A stretch of DNA of 64,000 nucleotides from Methylomagnum ishizawai (GTDB taxonomy: Bacteria; Pseudomonadota; Gammaproteobacteria; Methylococcales; Methylococcaceae), in contig NZ_FXAM01000001.1 in the NCBI RefSeq assembly GCF_900155475.1, forward strand, positions 1,041,501-1,105,500. The letters run 5' to 3'. Made by a program: the position numbers and the translations under genes. Below, one piece after another: positions 19,101-27,689 of this stretch (position 1 is its first letter; each line of letters starts with the position of its first letter). The notes beneath the pieces were generated by a model. It was given only the letters and a program-made list of their open reading frames with translations, did no database searches and was not told the DNA's origin.

Positions 19101-19984
19101 CCGAATGCGCCCGGCAGGAATTCGAGACCGTGCGCGACGAGGGCGATCCGGGGCTGTCGGCCCAACTGGGCTTCGATGTTCAGCAGGATATCGCTGCGCC
19201 CTTCTTGGCCAAAGGGAGGCCCAGGGTCGCGATCCTCCGGGAACAGGGCGTCAACGGCCATGTGGAAATGGCGGCGGCGTTCGACCGGGCCGGGTTCACG
19301 GCGGTCGATGTGCATATGAGCGATATCCTCGCGGGCCGGGTTGGGCTGGAGGGTTTCGTGGGGCTGGCGGCGTGCGGCGGCTTTTCCTATGGCGACGTGC
19401 TGGGCGCGGGCGGCGGCTGGGCCAAGTCCATCCTGCTCAATCCCGAGGCCCGCGAACTGTTCCACGCCTTTTTCCAGCGTCCCGATACTTTCGGCCTGGG
19501 CGTGTGCAATGGCTGTCAGATGATGTCCCACCTCGCCGAGCTGATTCCGGGAGCGGCGCATTGGCCGCGCTTCGTGCGCAACGAGTCGGAGCAATTCGAG
19601 GCGCGGGTGTCCCTGGTCGAGGTGCGGGAATCGCCCTCGATCCTGTTCGCCGGGATGGTGGGTTCCAAGATGCCGGTGGTGGTGGCCCATGGCGAGGGGC
19701 GGGCGGAGTTCTACAAGAGTCCGATCAAGGCGCTGAGCCAGAATCTGGTGGCGCTGTGCTATGTCGATCACCGCGGCCAGCCGACCGAGGCCTTCCCGTA
19801 CAACCCCAACGGCTCGCCCTTCGGTATCACCGGGCTGACCAATACCGACGGGCGGTTCACCATCATGATGCCGCATCCCGAACGCTGCTTCCGCACGGTG
19901 CAGAACTCCTGGCATCCGGGCGATTGGGGCGAATATGGGCCATGGATGCGGATGTTCCGCAACGCTAGGGCTTGGGTGGGCTAA
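16106..19984 (+). CDS. purL: Phosphoribosylformylglycinamidine synthase PurL
   Basis: 1292 residues, nearly identical in length to E. coli PurL (1295). It converts FGAR, glutamine and ATP to FGAM in purine synthesis. Domains are the N-terminal PurS-like region, linker, the two AIR-synthase-like FGAM synthase halves ([28 protein letters not shown]) and a C-terminal glutamine amidotransferase with nucleophile Cys in GVCNGCQMM and catalytic PHPERCF. It follows bamC after 131 bases. In E. coli purC occupies the place behind bamC, so a purine gene here is positionally familiar although not the same one. Confidence 0.98.
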   Translation: MILRFPGPAVLSEFRRVKLLADMQAVVPNVSDFTAAYVHFAEVSHALDEAERKGLESVLHYGPEFRPGDFADAYFLVVPRLGTVSPWSSKATDIARRCGLDAVLRLERAVEYRIQASGGIPIKKLDLLKALLHDRMTESVLGHGQEPSIFRHRSPAPVEFIPLLEQGRWALMTANGKLGLALSEDELDYLEQSFTALGRNPSDVELMMFAQANSEHCRHKIFNASWIVDEDLQDRSLFGMIRNTSQKSPSGILSAYKDNAAVAEGSMARVLLRDPDSLEYVYREEPAHLLMKVETHNHPTAISPFPGAATGSGGEIRDEAATGRGSHTKAGLTGFSVSNLRIPGFVQPWEQDHGKPGRIASALDIMIDGPLGGAAFNNEFGRPNLCGYFRTFEQPAADGAGLRGYHKPIMIAGGMGNIRPGHLAKAALPPGAPIVVLGGPAMLIGLGGGAASSVAAGESAEDLDFASVQRGNPEMQRRCQEVINRCVALGGDNPILSIHDVGAGGLSNAVPEIIHDAGRGGRFELREVPNDEPGMTPMQIWCNESQERYVLALKPEAVERFRAFCERERCPYAVIGQATEEEHLVLTDRLFGNEPVNIPMSLLFGKAPKLRREAKRGDFALPQLSVAGIEYAEAARRVLSHPSVADKSFLIHIGDRSVGGLVARDQRVGPWQVAVADVAVTATGFHAYTGEAMAMGERAPLALIDAPASGRMAVGEALTNLAAARIVSLKKIKLSANWMAAAGHGHEDAALYDTVKTIGMELCPALGIAIPVGKDSLSMKTVWKQDGRETVMTAPLSLIISAFAPVADIRATLTPQLRLDQGPTVLVLIDLGQGRHRLGASILAQVYGQLGNAAPDLDDTELFKAFFGAIQGLNADGLVSAYHDRSDGGVFATLCEMAFAARCGLDVDLAGLGGDTLAALFCEELGAVLQVREDQFDIVLERLGRAGLGACTYRLGAPRGDGRIVFRHGDEVLIEGTRADFQAIWSETSYRMQALRDNPECARQEFETVRDEGDPGLSAQLGFDVQQDIAAPFLAKGRPRVAILREQGVNGHVEMAAAFDRAGFTAVDVHMSDILAGRVGLEGFVGLAACGGFSYGDVLGAGGGWAKSILLNPEARELFHAFFQRPDTFGLGVCNGCQMMSHLAELIPGAAHWPRFVRNESEQFEARVSLVEVRESPSILFAGMVGSKMPVVVAHGEGRAEFYKSPIKALSQNLVALCYVDHRGQPTEAFPYNPNGSPFGITGLTNTDGRFTIMMPHPERCFRTVQNSWHPGDWGEYGPWMRMFRNARAWVG

Positions 19985-20023
19985 TCCCCGCCCGCCTGTG
20001 TCTCCAAGTTCGGCTTGGGTCGG

Positions 20024-20179
20024 CTAGGAGTCTGTCGGACTTTCCGATAAAAAGACCGAATTGACCATTTTGTGGTCAATTTTGGCGCTTCTACATGAAT
20101 TTTCGATCATTCGAATTCGATGAGTCGCCAAATATTCGTGTACAAGCGCTTCGCGCTTGGAAGCCCGACAGACTCCTAG
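20024..20179. mobile_element. MITE-like element with 17-base terminal inverted repeats
   Basis: CTAGGAGTCTGTCGGAC (20024-20040) and GCCCGACAGACTCCTAG (20163-20179) are inverted repeats with one mismatch, bounding 156 bases without a transposase. The outermost CTAG at each end could be a target duplication rather than part of the repeat. An inner stem TGACCATTTTGTGGTCA (20063-20079) and GC-poor content differ from the flanks. It is probably a non-autonomous derivative of an insertion sequence and sits just behind purL. Confidence 0.6.
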
Positions 20180-20321
20180 GTAATTTTGCAGTCTCGCGGG
20201 GCGCGAAGCCCCCATGCTACAAAGGCTTACTAAATATAACCCGCCGAACCAGCGCCCACGTTCCCCCGGTCGGATGGGTCGGTCCCACCCAATGCCAGCC
20301 TCATTCGACAAGGACAGTCCG

Positions 20322-22745
20322 ATGGCGATTTTCCCGAGCCGCGCCGTGCTGATGGCGGATGGCAACATACGGCGGCGTCATCTCCGCCGCAAAATCCTGA
20401 GCGAACTGGGCTGCCCGGTCATCGAGGCCGGCACTTGCCGCGAGGCCGTGCAAGCGGTGCGCGAGCGCCGCCCGTTCCTGCTGGTGCTGGGCGGACGTTT
20501 CGGCGATGGCAGGCCCGAGGATATCTGCCGCCAGATCAGGACCGATGCCGCCGCCCCCTGGATACTCTATCTCTCCGAACGCAACGACGGAGCCGCCGTC
20601 TCCGCCGCCGACGGCTATCTGGTCGAACCGGTCAAGCAGGCCGAACTCATCAGCTATGCCAAGTTGATCCACCGCCTGGGGGAAGGCGCGGCGGTCGGCC
20701 ATCCGCTGGGTTCCGAGGGGCGTTATCTGCGGGAACTGGTCGAAGCCCTGCCGATGGCGGCCTATGCCACCGATGCCGAAGGCCGCTTGATCTTGTACAA
20801 CGAGGCCGCCGCCACGCTCTGGGGCCGCCGTCCCCGGCCCGGAGCCGACCATTGGTGTGGTTCCCTAGCCTTATCCCTGCCCAATGGCACGCCCCTGCCG
20901 CATGCGCATTGCCCTATGGCCGTGGCGCTGCGGGAACTCCGCCCGGTACGCGGCCAGCGCATCGTGATCGAGCGGCCCGATGGTGGACGGGTGGCGGTGC
21001 TGCCTTATCCCACGCCGCTACGGGATGGTTCGGGGGTGCTGGTCGGTGCCTTGAATATCTTGTTGGAAGCCGACGGCGACCCCATCGCGCCCAGCGCCCG
21101 GCTTTGGGCCACCGTGGCCGAGCATGCCGCCGACGGCATCGTGGTGACCGATGCCGAGGGCACCATCGTCGCCGCCAATCCCGCCTTCCTCCGCATCACC
21201 GACCACCCGGAGACCGAGGTGCTGGGCCAGAACCTGCTGCGTCCCCAAGCCGGGTTGGGCGATTTGGCCTTTTTCAAGGAGGCTTGGGACGGGTTGGACG
21301 GCGGCGGCACCTGGTTGGGCGAGGTGTGGACCCGCACCGGCACGGGGCTGTTATCCCCGCGTTGGCTGGTCATCAACGCCGTCAAGGACGGGAGCGGCCA
21401 GGTGTTGAATTACATCGGTACCCTCACCGACATGGCCCCGGTCAAGCAATCCCTGGAACGGTTGGAATACCTGGCCCACCACGATCCCCTGACCGGCCTT
21501 CCCAACCGGCTGTTGTTCCGGGCGCGGCTGGCCCACGCCTTGATCCAGGCCAAGCGCCTGCGCCAGCAAGTCGCCGTCATGTTCGTGGACCTGGATCATT
21601 TCAAACAGATCAACGACAGCCTGGGCCATGCGGTGGGCGATGGCCTGTTGCAGGCGGTGGCGGTGCGGCTCACCGAGCAGGTGCGCGAGCAGGACACCGT
21701 GGCCCGCTATGGCGGCGACGAGTTCGTGGTGCTGTTGGAGGAACTCGCCAAGGAGGCGGGCATCGCCAACGTGGCCGAGAAGATCGCCAAGGCCATGGCC
21801 CAACCGTTCCAGGCGGAAGGCCATAGCCTGAACGTGACCGCCAGTATCGGCATCGGCCTTTATCCCCGCGATGGCTGGACCGTCGATGCCTTGCTCAAGA
21901 GCGCCGATAGCGCCATGTACCGGGCCAAGGCCGACGGGCGCAATACCTTCCGCTACCACGACGGCGAGGTCTCGGCGCGGGTGTTCGAGCGCAAGATGGT
22001 CGAGGGCCAGTTGCGCCGGGCTATCGAGCGCGACGAATTGGTGCTGTATTACCAGCCGCAGGTGGACTTGGCGGGCGGGCGGGTGTCGGGCCTCGAAGCC
22101 TTGGTGCGTTGGCAGCATCCCGAGCAAGGTTTGATTTTGCCGGAGCGCTTCCTGCCGCTCGCCACCGAAGCGGGACTGTTGGAAATCCTGAGCGATTGGG
22201 TGTTGCGGCGGGCCTGTGTCCAGGCCAGGGCTTGGCTGGATCAAGGGCTGGACTTCGGCAGGATCGCGGTGAACGTGAGCGGTGCCCAACTCCAGCGCGG
22301 CACCCTGGCGCGGGCGGTGCGCTCCGCCCTGGGCCATTCCGGCCTGTCGCCCAAGCGTTTGGCCCTGGAAATCCCCGAGTCCCAGATCATGGCCCAGGGC
22401 GAGCCGGGGCTGGCCCAACTCGCCGCCCTGGCCGATCTGGGGGTGGAACTCGCCATCGACCAGTTCGGGATGCGCCATGCCGCGTTGCCCCATCTGATGC
22501 GCCTGCCGGTATCCAAGCTCAAACTCGACCCCATCGGCGATCCCCGGTCCGATGAGCGGGACGCCGCCCAGGCCCGCGCTTTGATCGCCCTGGCCCATAG
22601 CCTCCGGCTCAAGGTCGCCGCCGTCGGCGTGGAACAGGAAGGGCAGCGCCATTTCCTGGCCGAACAGCGCTGCGATTCGGCACAGGGCTTCCTGTTCGCG
22701 CGACCCTTGCCCACCCAGGCCGTCGCCGGTTTCCTGGCCGGATAA
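20322..22745 (+). CDS. Degenerate-REC/PAS/PAS/GGDEF/EAL cyclic-di-GMP protein
   Basis: 807 residues from the ATG at 20322, with AGGA upstream. An N-terminal receiver-like domain (about 1-120) lacks the phosphoacceptor: the expected Asp is Gly57 (LVLGG), the second acidic residue is Gly and the conserved Lys is Glu (GYLVEP). Two PAS domains follow (about 150-375). The cyclase domain has an intact GGDEF (464-468, RYGGDEF). The EAL domain has LEALVRW (Glu592) but DDFG is altered to DQFG (713-716) and the following loop is atypical, so phosphodiesterase activity is doubtful. No transmembrane segment. It probably makes c-di-GMP in response to an intracellular PAS signal. Confidence 0.85.
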   Translation: MAIFPSRAVLMADGNIRRRHLRRKILSELGCPVIEAGTCREAVQAVRERRPFLLVLGGRFGDGRPEDICRQIRTDAAAPWILYLSERNDGAAVSAADGYLVEPVKQAELISYAKLIHRLGEGAAVGHPLGSEGRYLRELVEALPMAAYATDAEGRLILYNEAAATLWGRRPRPGADHWCGSLALSLPNGTPLPHAHCPMAVALRELRPVRGQRIVIERPDGGRVAVLPYPTPLRDGSGVLVGALNILLEADGDPIAPSARLWATVAEHAADGIVVTDAEGTIVAANPAFLRITDHPETEVLGQNLLRPQAGLGDLAFFKEAWDGLDGGGTWLGEVWTRTGTGLLSPRWLVINAVKDGSGQVLNYIGTLTDMAPVKQSLERLEYLAHHDPLTGLPNRLLFRARLAHALIQAKRLRQQVAVMFVDLDHFKQINDSLGHAVGDGLLQAVAVRLTEQVREQDTVARYGGDEFVVLLEELAKEAGIANVAEKIAKAMAQPFQAEGHSLNVTASIGIGLYPRDGWTVDALLKSADSAMYRAKADGRNTFRYHDGEVSARVFERKMVEGQLRRAIERDELVLYYQPQVDLAGGRVSGLEALVRWQHPEQGLILPERFLPLATEAGLLEILSDWVLRRACVQARAWLDQGLDFGRIAVNVSGAQLQRGTLARAVRSALGHSGLSPKRLALEIPESQIMAQGEPGLAQLAALADLGVELAIDQFGMRHAALPHLMRLPVSKLKLDPIGDPRSDERDAAQARALIALAHSLRLKVAAVGVEQEGQRHFLAEQRCDSAQGFLFARPLPTQAVAGFLAG

Positions 22746-22762
22746 ATCGATAGCTTTTCCCC

Positions 22763-22790
22763 CTTGAAAAAATAACGGCCACCTCCATAT
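22763..22790 (+). promoter_or_regulatory. Sigma-32-type heat-shock promoter for the hsp20 gene
   Basis: CTTGAAA (22763-22769) is a perfect -35 and CTCCATAT (22783-22790) matches the -10 consensus CCCCATNT at all but one position, with a 13-base spacer. It lies 217 bases upstream of the small heat-shock gene, leaving a long leader that contains several short hairpins. Confidence 0.65.
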
Positions 22791-23006
22791 CGGCGATACC
22801 AACGAAAGTGTATCCGCCGGTATTTCCGATACCCTGGCCTAGGGATCGGCAAAAGATGCGCTTTCGGGTATACCGGCACTGTTTCCGCGTGGGCTTCCGC
22901 AGTATTGCAGAAGTATGTGCGCGGGCCGCTATTCCCAGATGGCTGGGTATTTCCGGCGCTGGGGAAAGCGGAATCCACCCCACCATGAATCCTATGGAGC
23001 ATCGCC

Positions 23007-23441
23007 ATGACCCGTTATGAACCCTGGAGCCTGTTGAATCAACTGCAACGCGAACTCGAACGCAGCTTCGAGGGTAGCCGCGCCGGCACCGATACCGCCG
23101 CCACCGCCGAATGGACCCCGGCGGTCGATATCAAGGAGGAAGTGAACCGCTATGTGCTGTGGGCCGATTTGCCCGGCGTCAGTCCCGAGCATATCGATAT
23201 CACCATGGAGAACGGCATCCTCACCCTCAAGGGCGAGCGTTCCACCGAGGCCAAGGTCCAGCGCGAGGGCATCAAGCGGGTGGAGCGGGTGTTCGGCACC
23301 TTCTACCGGCGTTTCTCGCTGCCCGATACGGCGGATTCCGACGGCATTTCCGCCCGCTGTAGCAACGGCGTCCTGGAGATTTCCATCCCCAAGAAAGCCG
23401 CCGTGCAACCCAAGAAGATCAACGTGACCGGCGAGGGTTGA
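23007..23441 (+). CDS. Hsp20/alpha-crystallin small heat-shock protein
   Basis: 144 residues. The alpha-crystallin domain spans about 33-135 (WTPAVDIKEEVNRYVLWADLPGV...ENGILTLKGER...GTFYRRFSLP) and ends with NGVLEISIPKK, which carries the conserved strand motif; a short basic C-terminal tail follows. ATP-independent holdase preventing aggregation. Ribosome site GGAG lies eight bases before the ATG. Controlled by the sigma-32-type promoter upstream and closed by a terminator at 23472-23497. A CCAT/ATGG pairing (22983-22997) partly covers the ribosome site and might add thermal control. Confidence 0.95.
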   Translation: MTRYEPWSLLNQLQRELERSFEGSRAGTDTAATAEWTPAVDIKEEVNRYVLWADLPGVSPEHIDITMENGILTLKGERSTEAKVQREGIKRVERVFGTFYRRFSLPDTADSDGISARCSNGVLEISIPKKAAVQPKKINVTGEG

Positions 23442-23471
23442 TTCCGCCGCTCGTCCGCCGGATGGGCACCA

Positions 23472-23497
23472 TGGGCACCTGCGGGTGCCCATTTTTT
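23472..23497 (+). terminator. Rho-independent terminator of hsp20
   Basis: TGGGCACC (23472-23479) and GGTGCCCA (23484-23491) form an 8-base stem with a 4-base loop followed by six T (23492-23497), 31 bases after the hsp20 stop. Confidence 0.9.
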
Positions 23498-23579
23498 ATG
23501 GGGTGTATACAATGAGCGCGACATCACATCACCCGCGCCCGCCGGGCCGGAACCATCACCCCCAAATACCACATTCCCT

Positions 23580-24923
23580 ATGAACAAAGTATTTTCCTGG
23601 GCGCTGGCGTTTTTGCTATTGCCCGCAGCCACGGTGGAGGCCACCCCCGCTTTCGTGGAATTGCACACCAACTATGGCGCGATTGAATTGCAGCTCGATC
23701 CTGACAAAGCCCCGGTCACGGTCGCGAACTTCCTCGCCTATCTCAAGGAAGGGTTTTATCAGGACACGATATTTCATCGTGTTCCCTTGGATTTCGTGGC
23801 GCAGGGGGGTGGGGTGATCCAGGATCGCACCGGATCGACCTTGACATACAAATACAAGTCCGGCTTGCACGCTTCCATCGTCAACGAGGCTAGCAATGGG
23901 TTGAAGAACATCCGGGGTTCGATCGCCATGGCCAGGAGCAGTGCCGCCAATTCGGCTACCTCCCAGTTCTTTATTAATACCGTGGACAATGCCTTCTTGG
24001 ATTATGGCTCGGCCCAAAGCCCAGATGGCTACGCGGTGTTCGGTGAGGTCATCGGCGGCATGGCGGAAACCGTCGATGCGATGAACCACCAGTTGCGCCG
24101 GGCTTACGAGGTCTACGCCACGGCCACCACCGATCCCAACTATTCGCTCTATGCCGTTTCCCGCAATGGTTCCCTGCTCTACGATATGCCCGTGTTCGAC
24201 GAGGCGGCGCAACTGCCCGTCTATATCGAATCCGCCGAGGTGTTGCCGGAGGCGCTACCCTTCGCCAGCGCCGGGCCGGACCAAAAGGTCGCCGAAAATG
24301 CCGCTGTGACCCTGGGCGGTTCGGCCAGCGATCCCGGCGGGATGGCCATCGCCAGCTATCAATGGGTCCAAACGGCGGGGCCGACCGTCGAATTGAGCGG
24401 GGCCGATAGCGCCCAGCCGCGCTTCACCGCGCCCGCCGTCACCGAGGATACCGTCCTCGGCTTCCAAGTGGTGGTGACCAATGCCCAGGGCAAGACCAGC
24501 AGCGCCGACGCGGTCGCGGTGACGGTGGTCCAGTCGGGCGGCGGCGGTTCCAATCCGCTCGATTGCGGCACGGCCTATGCCGCGCCGAGCCAACTATGGC
24601 CGCCCAATAAGCTGTTCAAACCTGTCAGCGTCCAGAACGTGACCGGGGCGGGTTCCGTCAGCATCACCATCACCGGCATCACCTCCGACGAGCCGGTGAA
24701 GAACAAAAAGGGCAAGGATACGACCAAGCCCGATTTCAAGATCAAGCGCGACCATAAGACGGCTTTGCTGCGGGCCGAGCGGCAGTATGGCAAGGCCGGG
24801 AATGGGCGGGTGTATACGGTGGGTTTCCAGGCCAGCGATGGCACCCAGACCTGCACTGGCGCGGTCAAGGTGGGCGTGCCGCCGACCCGGAACGCCACGG
24901 CGGTGGACGACGCCGCTTCCTAA
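23580..24923 (+). CDS. Secreted cyclophilin-type peptidyl-prolyl isomerase with PKD-like domain
   Basis: 447 residues. A signal peptide (MNKVFSWALAFLLLPAATVEA) is followed by a cyclophilin domain at about 25-170 (FVELHTNYGAIELQLDPDKAPVTVANFL, FHRVPLDFVAQGGG, ATSQFFINTVDN). After a linker comes an Ig-like PKD/cadherin-type domain at about 225-315 (AGPDQKVAENAAVTLGGSASDPGG). A further C-terminal domain of about 110 residues is not recognised; it contains LWPPNKLFKPVSV and KNKKGKDTTKPDFKIKRDHK. Most periplasmic cyclophilins lack such extensions, so this is probably periplasmic or exported. The stop overlaps the convergent beta-glucosidase stop (CTAA). Confidence 0.85.
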   Translation: MNKVFSWALAFLLLPAATVEATPAFVELHTNYGAIELQLDPDKAPVTVANFLAYLKEGFYQDTIFHRVPLDFVAQGGGVIQDRTGSTLTYKYKSGLHASIVNEASNGLKNIRGSIAMARSSAANSATSQFFINTVDNAFLDYGSAQSPDGYAVFGEVIGGMAETVDAMNHQLRRAYEVYATATTDPNYSLYAVSRNGSLLYDMPVFDEAAQLPVYIESAEVLPEALPFASAGPDQKVAENAAVTLGGSASDPGGMAIASYQWVQTAGPTVELSGADSAQPRFTAPAVTEDTVLGFQVVVTNAQGKTSSADAVAVTVVQSGGGGSNPLDCGTAYAAPSQLWPPNKLFKPVSVQNVTGAGSVSITITGITSDEPVKNKKGKDTTKPDFKIKRDHKTALLRAERQYGKAGNGRVYTVGFQASDGTQTCTGAVKVGVPPTRNATAVDDAAS

Positions 24924-26278
24924 CCCTCCTCCGCTTCCCATAAGACAGCGCCCCGGCTTTCGATCACCCGCCGGTAGAAGCGGGCGCTGTCTTTGGGCGT
25001 GCGGGTGCCGGTCGGATAATCGACCCGCACCAGCCCGAAGCGCTTGCCATAGCCATGCGCCCACTCGAAATTATCCAGCAGCGACCAGGCGAAATAGCCC
25101 TTCAAATCCACCCCTTCCGCCAACGCCGCGTGGGCGGCGCGGAGATGGTCACGCAGATACGCCACCCGGCGCGGATCGGCTACCCGTCCCGCCACGGCGG
25201 GCGGATCGGCGAAAGCCGCGCCGTTCTCGGTGACATACAGCGGCAGCGTGGTGTAGCGCTGTTTGACCCAGGTCAGGCAGGTCTTTAAACCTTCCGGGAA
25301 CACCTCCCAATCCATCGCCGTATGCTCGGCCCGCTGCCGTACCCGCGCATCGCGCACCGGCAGGTTCGCGGGTTCGTCGCGGACCACCGTGCGGCTGTAA
25401 TAATTGATGCCCAGGAAATCGAACGGCTCCCGGATCAGCTTGAAATCTTCCTCCGGGAAACGCGGCCAGTCCGCACCGAAGATATCGGCCATTTCCTCCG
25501 GGTAGCCGCCCAGGAACACCGGGTCCAGGAACCAGCGGTTCATATAGGCGTGGCTGCGGGCCAGGGCGGCTTGGTCTTCCGGTTTGGCGCTGGCGGCGAA
25601 TTTGGGTTCCAGGTTGACCACCAAGCCGATTTGCCCGGCCCCGTCGGCGCGGAACGCCTGCACCGCCAGGGCATGGCCGCGCAGGAGGTTATGGGCGGCG
25701 TGCGGAGCCTTGGCGAAGGCGGGCACGCCCGGCGGATGCGCCCCTTCGATATAACCGGCGTGGACGATGACCCAGGGTTCGTTCAGCGTGGCCCAGTGTT
25801 TCACCCGTCCGTCCAGGGCGCGGAACAGGGTATGGGCGTAATCGGCGAACCATTGTGCGGAATCGCGGTGGGCCCAACCGCCCTGGTCGTCCAGCGCGGC
25901 GGGCCAATCCCAATGGTGCAAGGTGGCGCAGGGCACGATCCCGGCGTTGTTCAGGGCGTCGGCCAACCGGAGGTAGAAATCCAAGCCTTTTGGATTCAAA
26001 CGGCCCCGGCCTTCCGGGAAGATGCGGTGCCAGGCGATGCTGAAGCGGTAGGCTTGCAGGCCCAGTTCGCGCATGAGTTGGATGTCCTCCTCATAGCGCC
26101 GGTAATGGTCGCAAGCGGTATCGCCATGGTCGCCGTGGGCGATGGTGCCGGGCCGGTGGGCGAAGCGGTGCCAATTGCTGACCCCCGCGCCATCGGCCAG
26201 GGGCGAGCCTTCGATCTGGTAGGCGGAGGTGGCGGCACCCCAGAGAAAATCGGCGGGAAAGCTGGGTTTCGTGGTCAT
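24920..26278 (-). CDS. GH1 beta-glucosidase
   Basis: 452 residues from the ATG at 26278 (MTTKPSFPADFLWGAATSAYQIEGS), the classical GH1 opening; codons upstream run into the transglycosylase promoter. TLNEPW near residue 167 holds the acid/base Glu and YVTENGAA near 352 the nucleophile Glu. It hydrolyses beta-linked glucosides or related disaccharides in the cytoplasm (no signal peptide). For a methanotroph-like host, roles in internal disaccharide or glycolipid turnover are more likely than sugar growth. No sugar transporter is adjacent. Confidence 0.95.
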   Translation of the reverse strand: MTTKPSFPADFLWGAATSAYQIEGSPLADGAGVSNWHRFAHRPGTIAHGDHGDTACDHYRRYEEDIQLMRELGLQAYRFSIAWHRIFPEGRGRLNPKGLDFYLRLADALNNAGIVPCATLHHWDWPAALDDQGGWAHRDSAQWFADYAHTLFRALDGRVKHWATLNEPWVIVHAGYIEGAHPPGVPAFAKAPHAAHNLLRGHALAVQAFRADGAGQIGLVVNLEPKFAASAKPEDQAALARSHAYMNRWFLDPVFLGGYPEEMADIFGADWPRFPEEDFKLIREPFDFLGINYYSRTVVRDEPANLPVRDARVRQRAEHTAMDWEVFPEGLKTCLTWVKQRYTTLPLYVTENGAAFADPPAVAGRVADPRRVAYLRDHLRAAHAALAEGVDLKGYFAWSLLDNFEWAHGYGKRFGLVRVDYPTGTRTPKDSARFYRRVIESRGAVLWEAEEG

Positions 26279-26403
26279 GGGCGGGTCGGGGTCTAATGGG
26301 GAGGGGCGGATATTATGCGGTGTCCGGTGCGGTCGATGTTTTTTGAAAAGCCATCTGGCTTGTCCCATACTGCGGCCCGCTGCTTCCAGCCTTCCTGTTC
26401 CCC

Positions 26404-27000
26404 ATGAAACCGACACCGGTCTTGTTCATCGCCGCCGTGTTAGCCGCCTGCGCCGCGAATCCACCCCGCAATCCCGCCGACCTTTGCGCCATCTTCCGGG
26501 AGAAAACGGATTGGTATGCCGGAGCCAAGCAGGCCCAACGGCGCTGGGGCGTGCCCATCCCGGTGCAGTTGGCGATCATCAACCGCGAGTCCAGCTTTGT
26601 CGAGGACGCCCGTCCGCCGCGCTACCGGCTGTTCGGCTTCATTCCGCTGTGGCACTTGTCTTCGGCCTATGGCTACGGTCAAGTCAAGGACGACACCTGG
26701 GATTGGTATCAAGCGCGAACCCACAACGACGATGCCGACCGCGACGAGTTCGCCGACGTGGTGGATTTCATCGGTTGGTATGTCCACCAAAGCCACACCC
26801 AGCTTGGCATCGCCAAGCACGATGCCTATCGGCAATATCTGGCCTATCACGAGGGGCAGGGCGGGTATAAGCGCGGCACCCATGCCAACAAGGTTTGGCT
26901 GCTGAAAGTGGCCCGCAAGGTGGCGGCGGACGCGGGGCGGTATCAGCGGCAATTGGCTGGGTGCCGGGTGGGATTGGAACGGGATTTGGTGGAGCAATGA
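26404..27000 (+). CDS. Lytic transglycosylase-like lipoprotein (SLT fold)
   Basis: 198 residues. The N-terminus MKPTPVLFIAAVLAAC ends in a lipobox with Cys16, so it is a lipoprotein. WGVPIPVQLAIINRESSFVEDARPP contains the SLT catalytic Glu62 in the NRESSF motif; SSAYGYGQVKDDTWDWY is the conserved G-x-x-Q block and AYHEGQGGYKRGTH the third. It cleaves peptidoglycan between MurNAc and GlcNAc. It is divergent from the beta-glucosidase gene with a 125-base gap. Confidence 0.88.
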   Translation: MKPTPVLFIAAVLAACAANPPRNPADLCAIFREKTDWYAGAKQAQRRWGVPIPVQLAIINRESSFVEDARPPRYRLFGFIPLWHLSSAYGYGQVKDDTWDWYQARTHNDDADRDEFADVVDFIGWYVHQSHTQLGIAKHDAYRQYLAYHEGQGGYKRGTHANKVWLLKVARKVAADAGRYQRQLAGCRVGLERDLVEQ

Positions 27001-27173
27001 AGGCGGGCGGGGCAGAGGGATGTTTGCGCTGGTTGATAGGCGGATGCAAGCGACGGACGCCACCGCCAATCCGGGTGCGACCGCCCTATCGCAGCCGGGC
27101 GGGTGGAATGGCGGCTGTGGATGCCGCCGCGCTGGCTTAGGGAACGGGGTTGATTTCCCGTGCCCTCTCTTTG

Positions 27174-27443
27174 CTACTCCGCCCCATCCCCCGGCATCAT
27201 CCCCAACGCCATCTCCATGAAATCCTCCCGGTCCCGCAAATCGCCATAGCGCTCCAAAATCGCCAGCGCCCCCGCCACATACTCGTCCGGTACCGCCGCC
27301 CCGTCGAAAAATGCCCCTTGCCAACGGAACAGCTTCCACAGCACATACAGGGGATTCCTATCGTCGTGTAAACGGTATAGTTCGTCGCGCAGGATGCGCT
27401 CGCGGGTCCAGACCGATTTGGGAAATTCCACCACCTTGCCCAT
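27174..27443 (-). CDS. Conserved-looking small protein of unknown function
   Basis: 89 residues (MGKVVEFPKSVWTRERILRDELYRLHDDRN...). It is soluble, charged and predicted mostly helical, without signal peptide, cysteine or known motif. Codon use matches the host, and third-position GC is high, which supports a real gene. It lies alone on the minus strand between the transglycosylase and the DJ-1/PfpI gene. I do not recognise a family. Confidence 0.5.
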   Translation of the reverse strand: MGKVVEFPKSVWTRERILRDELYRLHDDRNPLYVLWKLFRWQGAFFDGAAVPDEYVAGALAILERYGDLRDREDFMEMALGMMPGDGAE

Positions 27444-27689
27444 CGTTGTCCTCCAAATTTGATAAAACCCGATCCCGGTGTCCGGTCGCGCCAGTATCCG
27501 TGGAATAGGGTGGGTTTATGCGCCATATACCGGAACAAACCGCGCCATTGGATCGCGGCGCACCGGGAAGCGCCGCCGCTTTGTCGGTCCTGGGCGGTTT
27601 TGGCCCGTGCCTTGCACCCGTGGGCGGGCCGGAATGGTTCCGGCGCACCGATCCACCCTGAACAACCGCACCCGCCTAGGAGATAACGG

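Noticed and set aside
20024-20368. 114-residue minus-strand frame over the MITE-like element
   Set aside because: It crosses the inverted-repeat element and the start of the GGDEF gene and shows no transposase motif.
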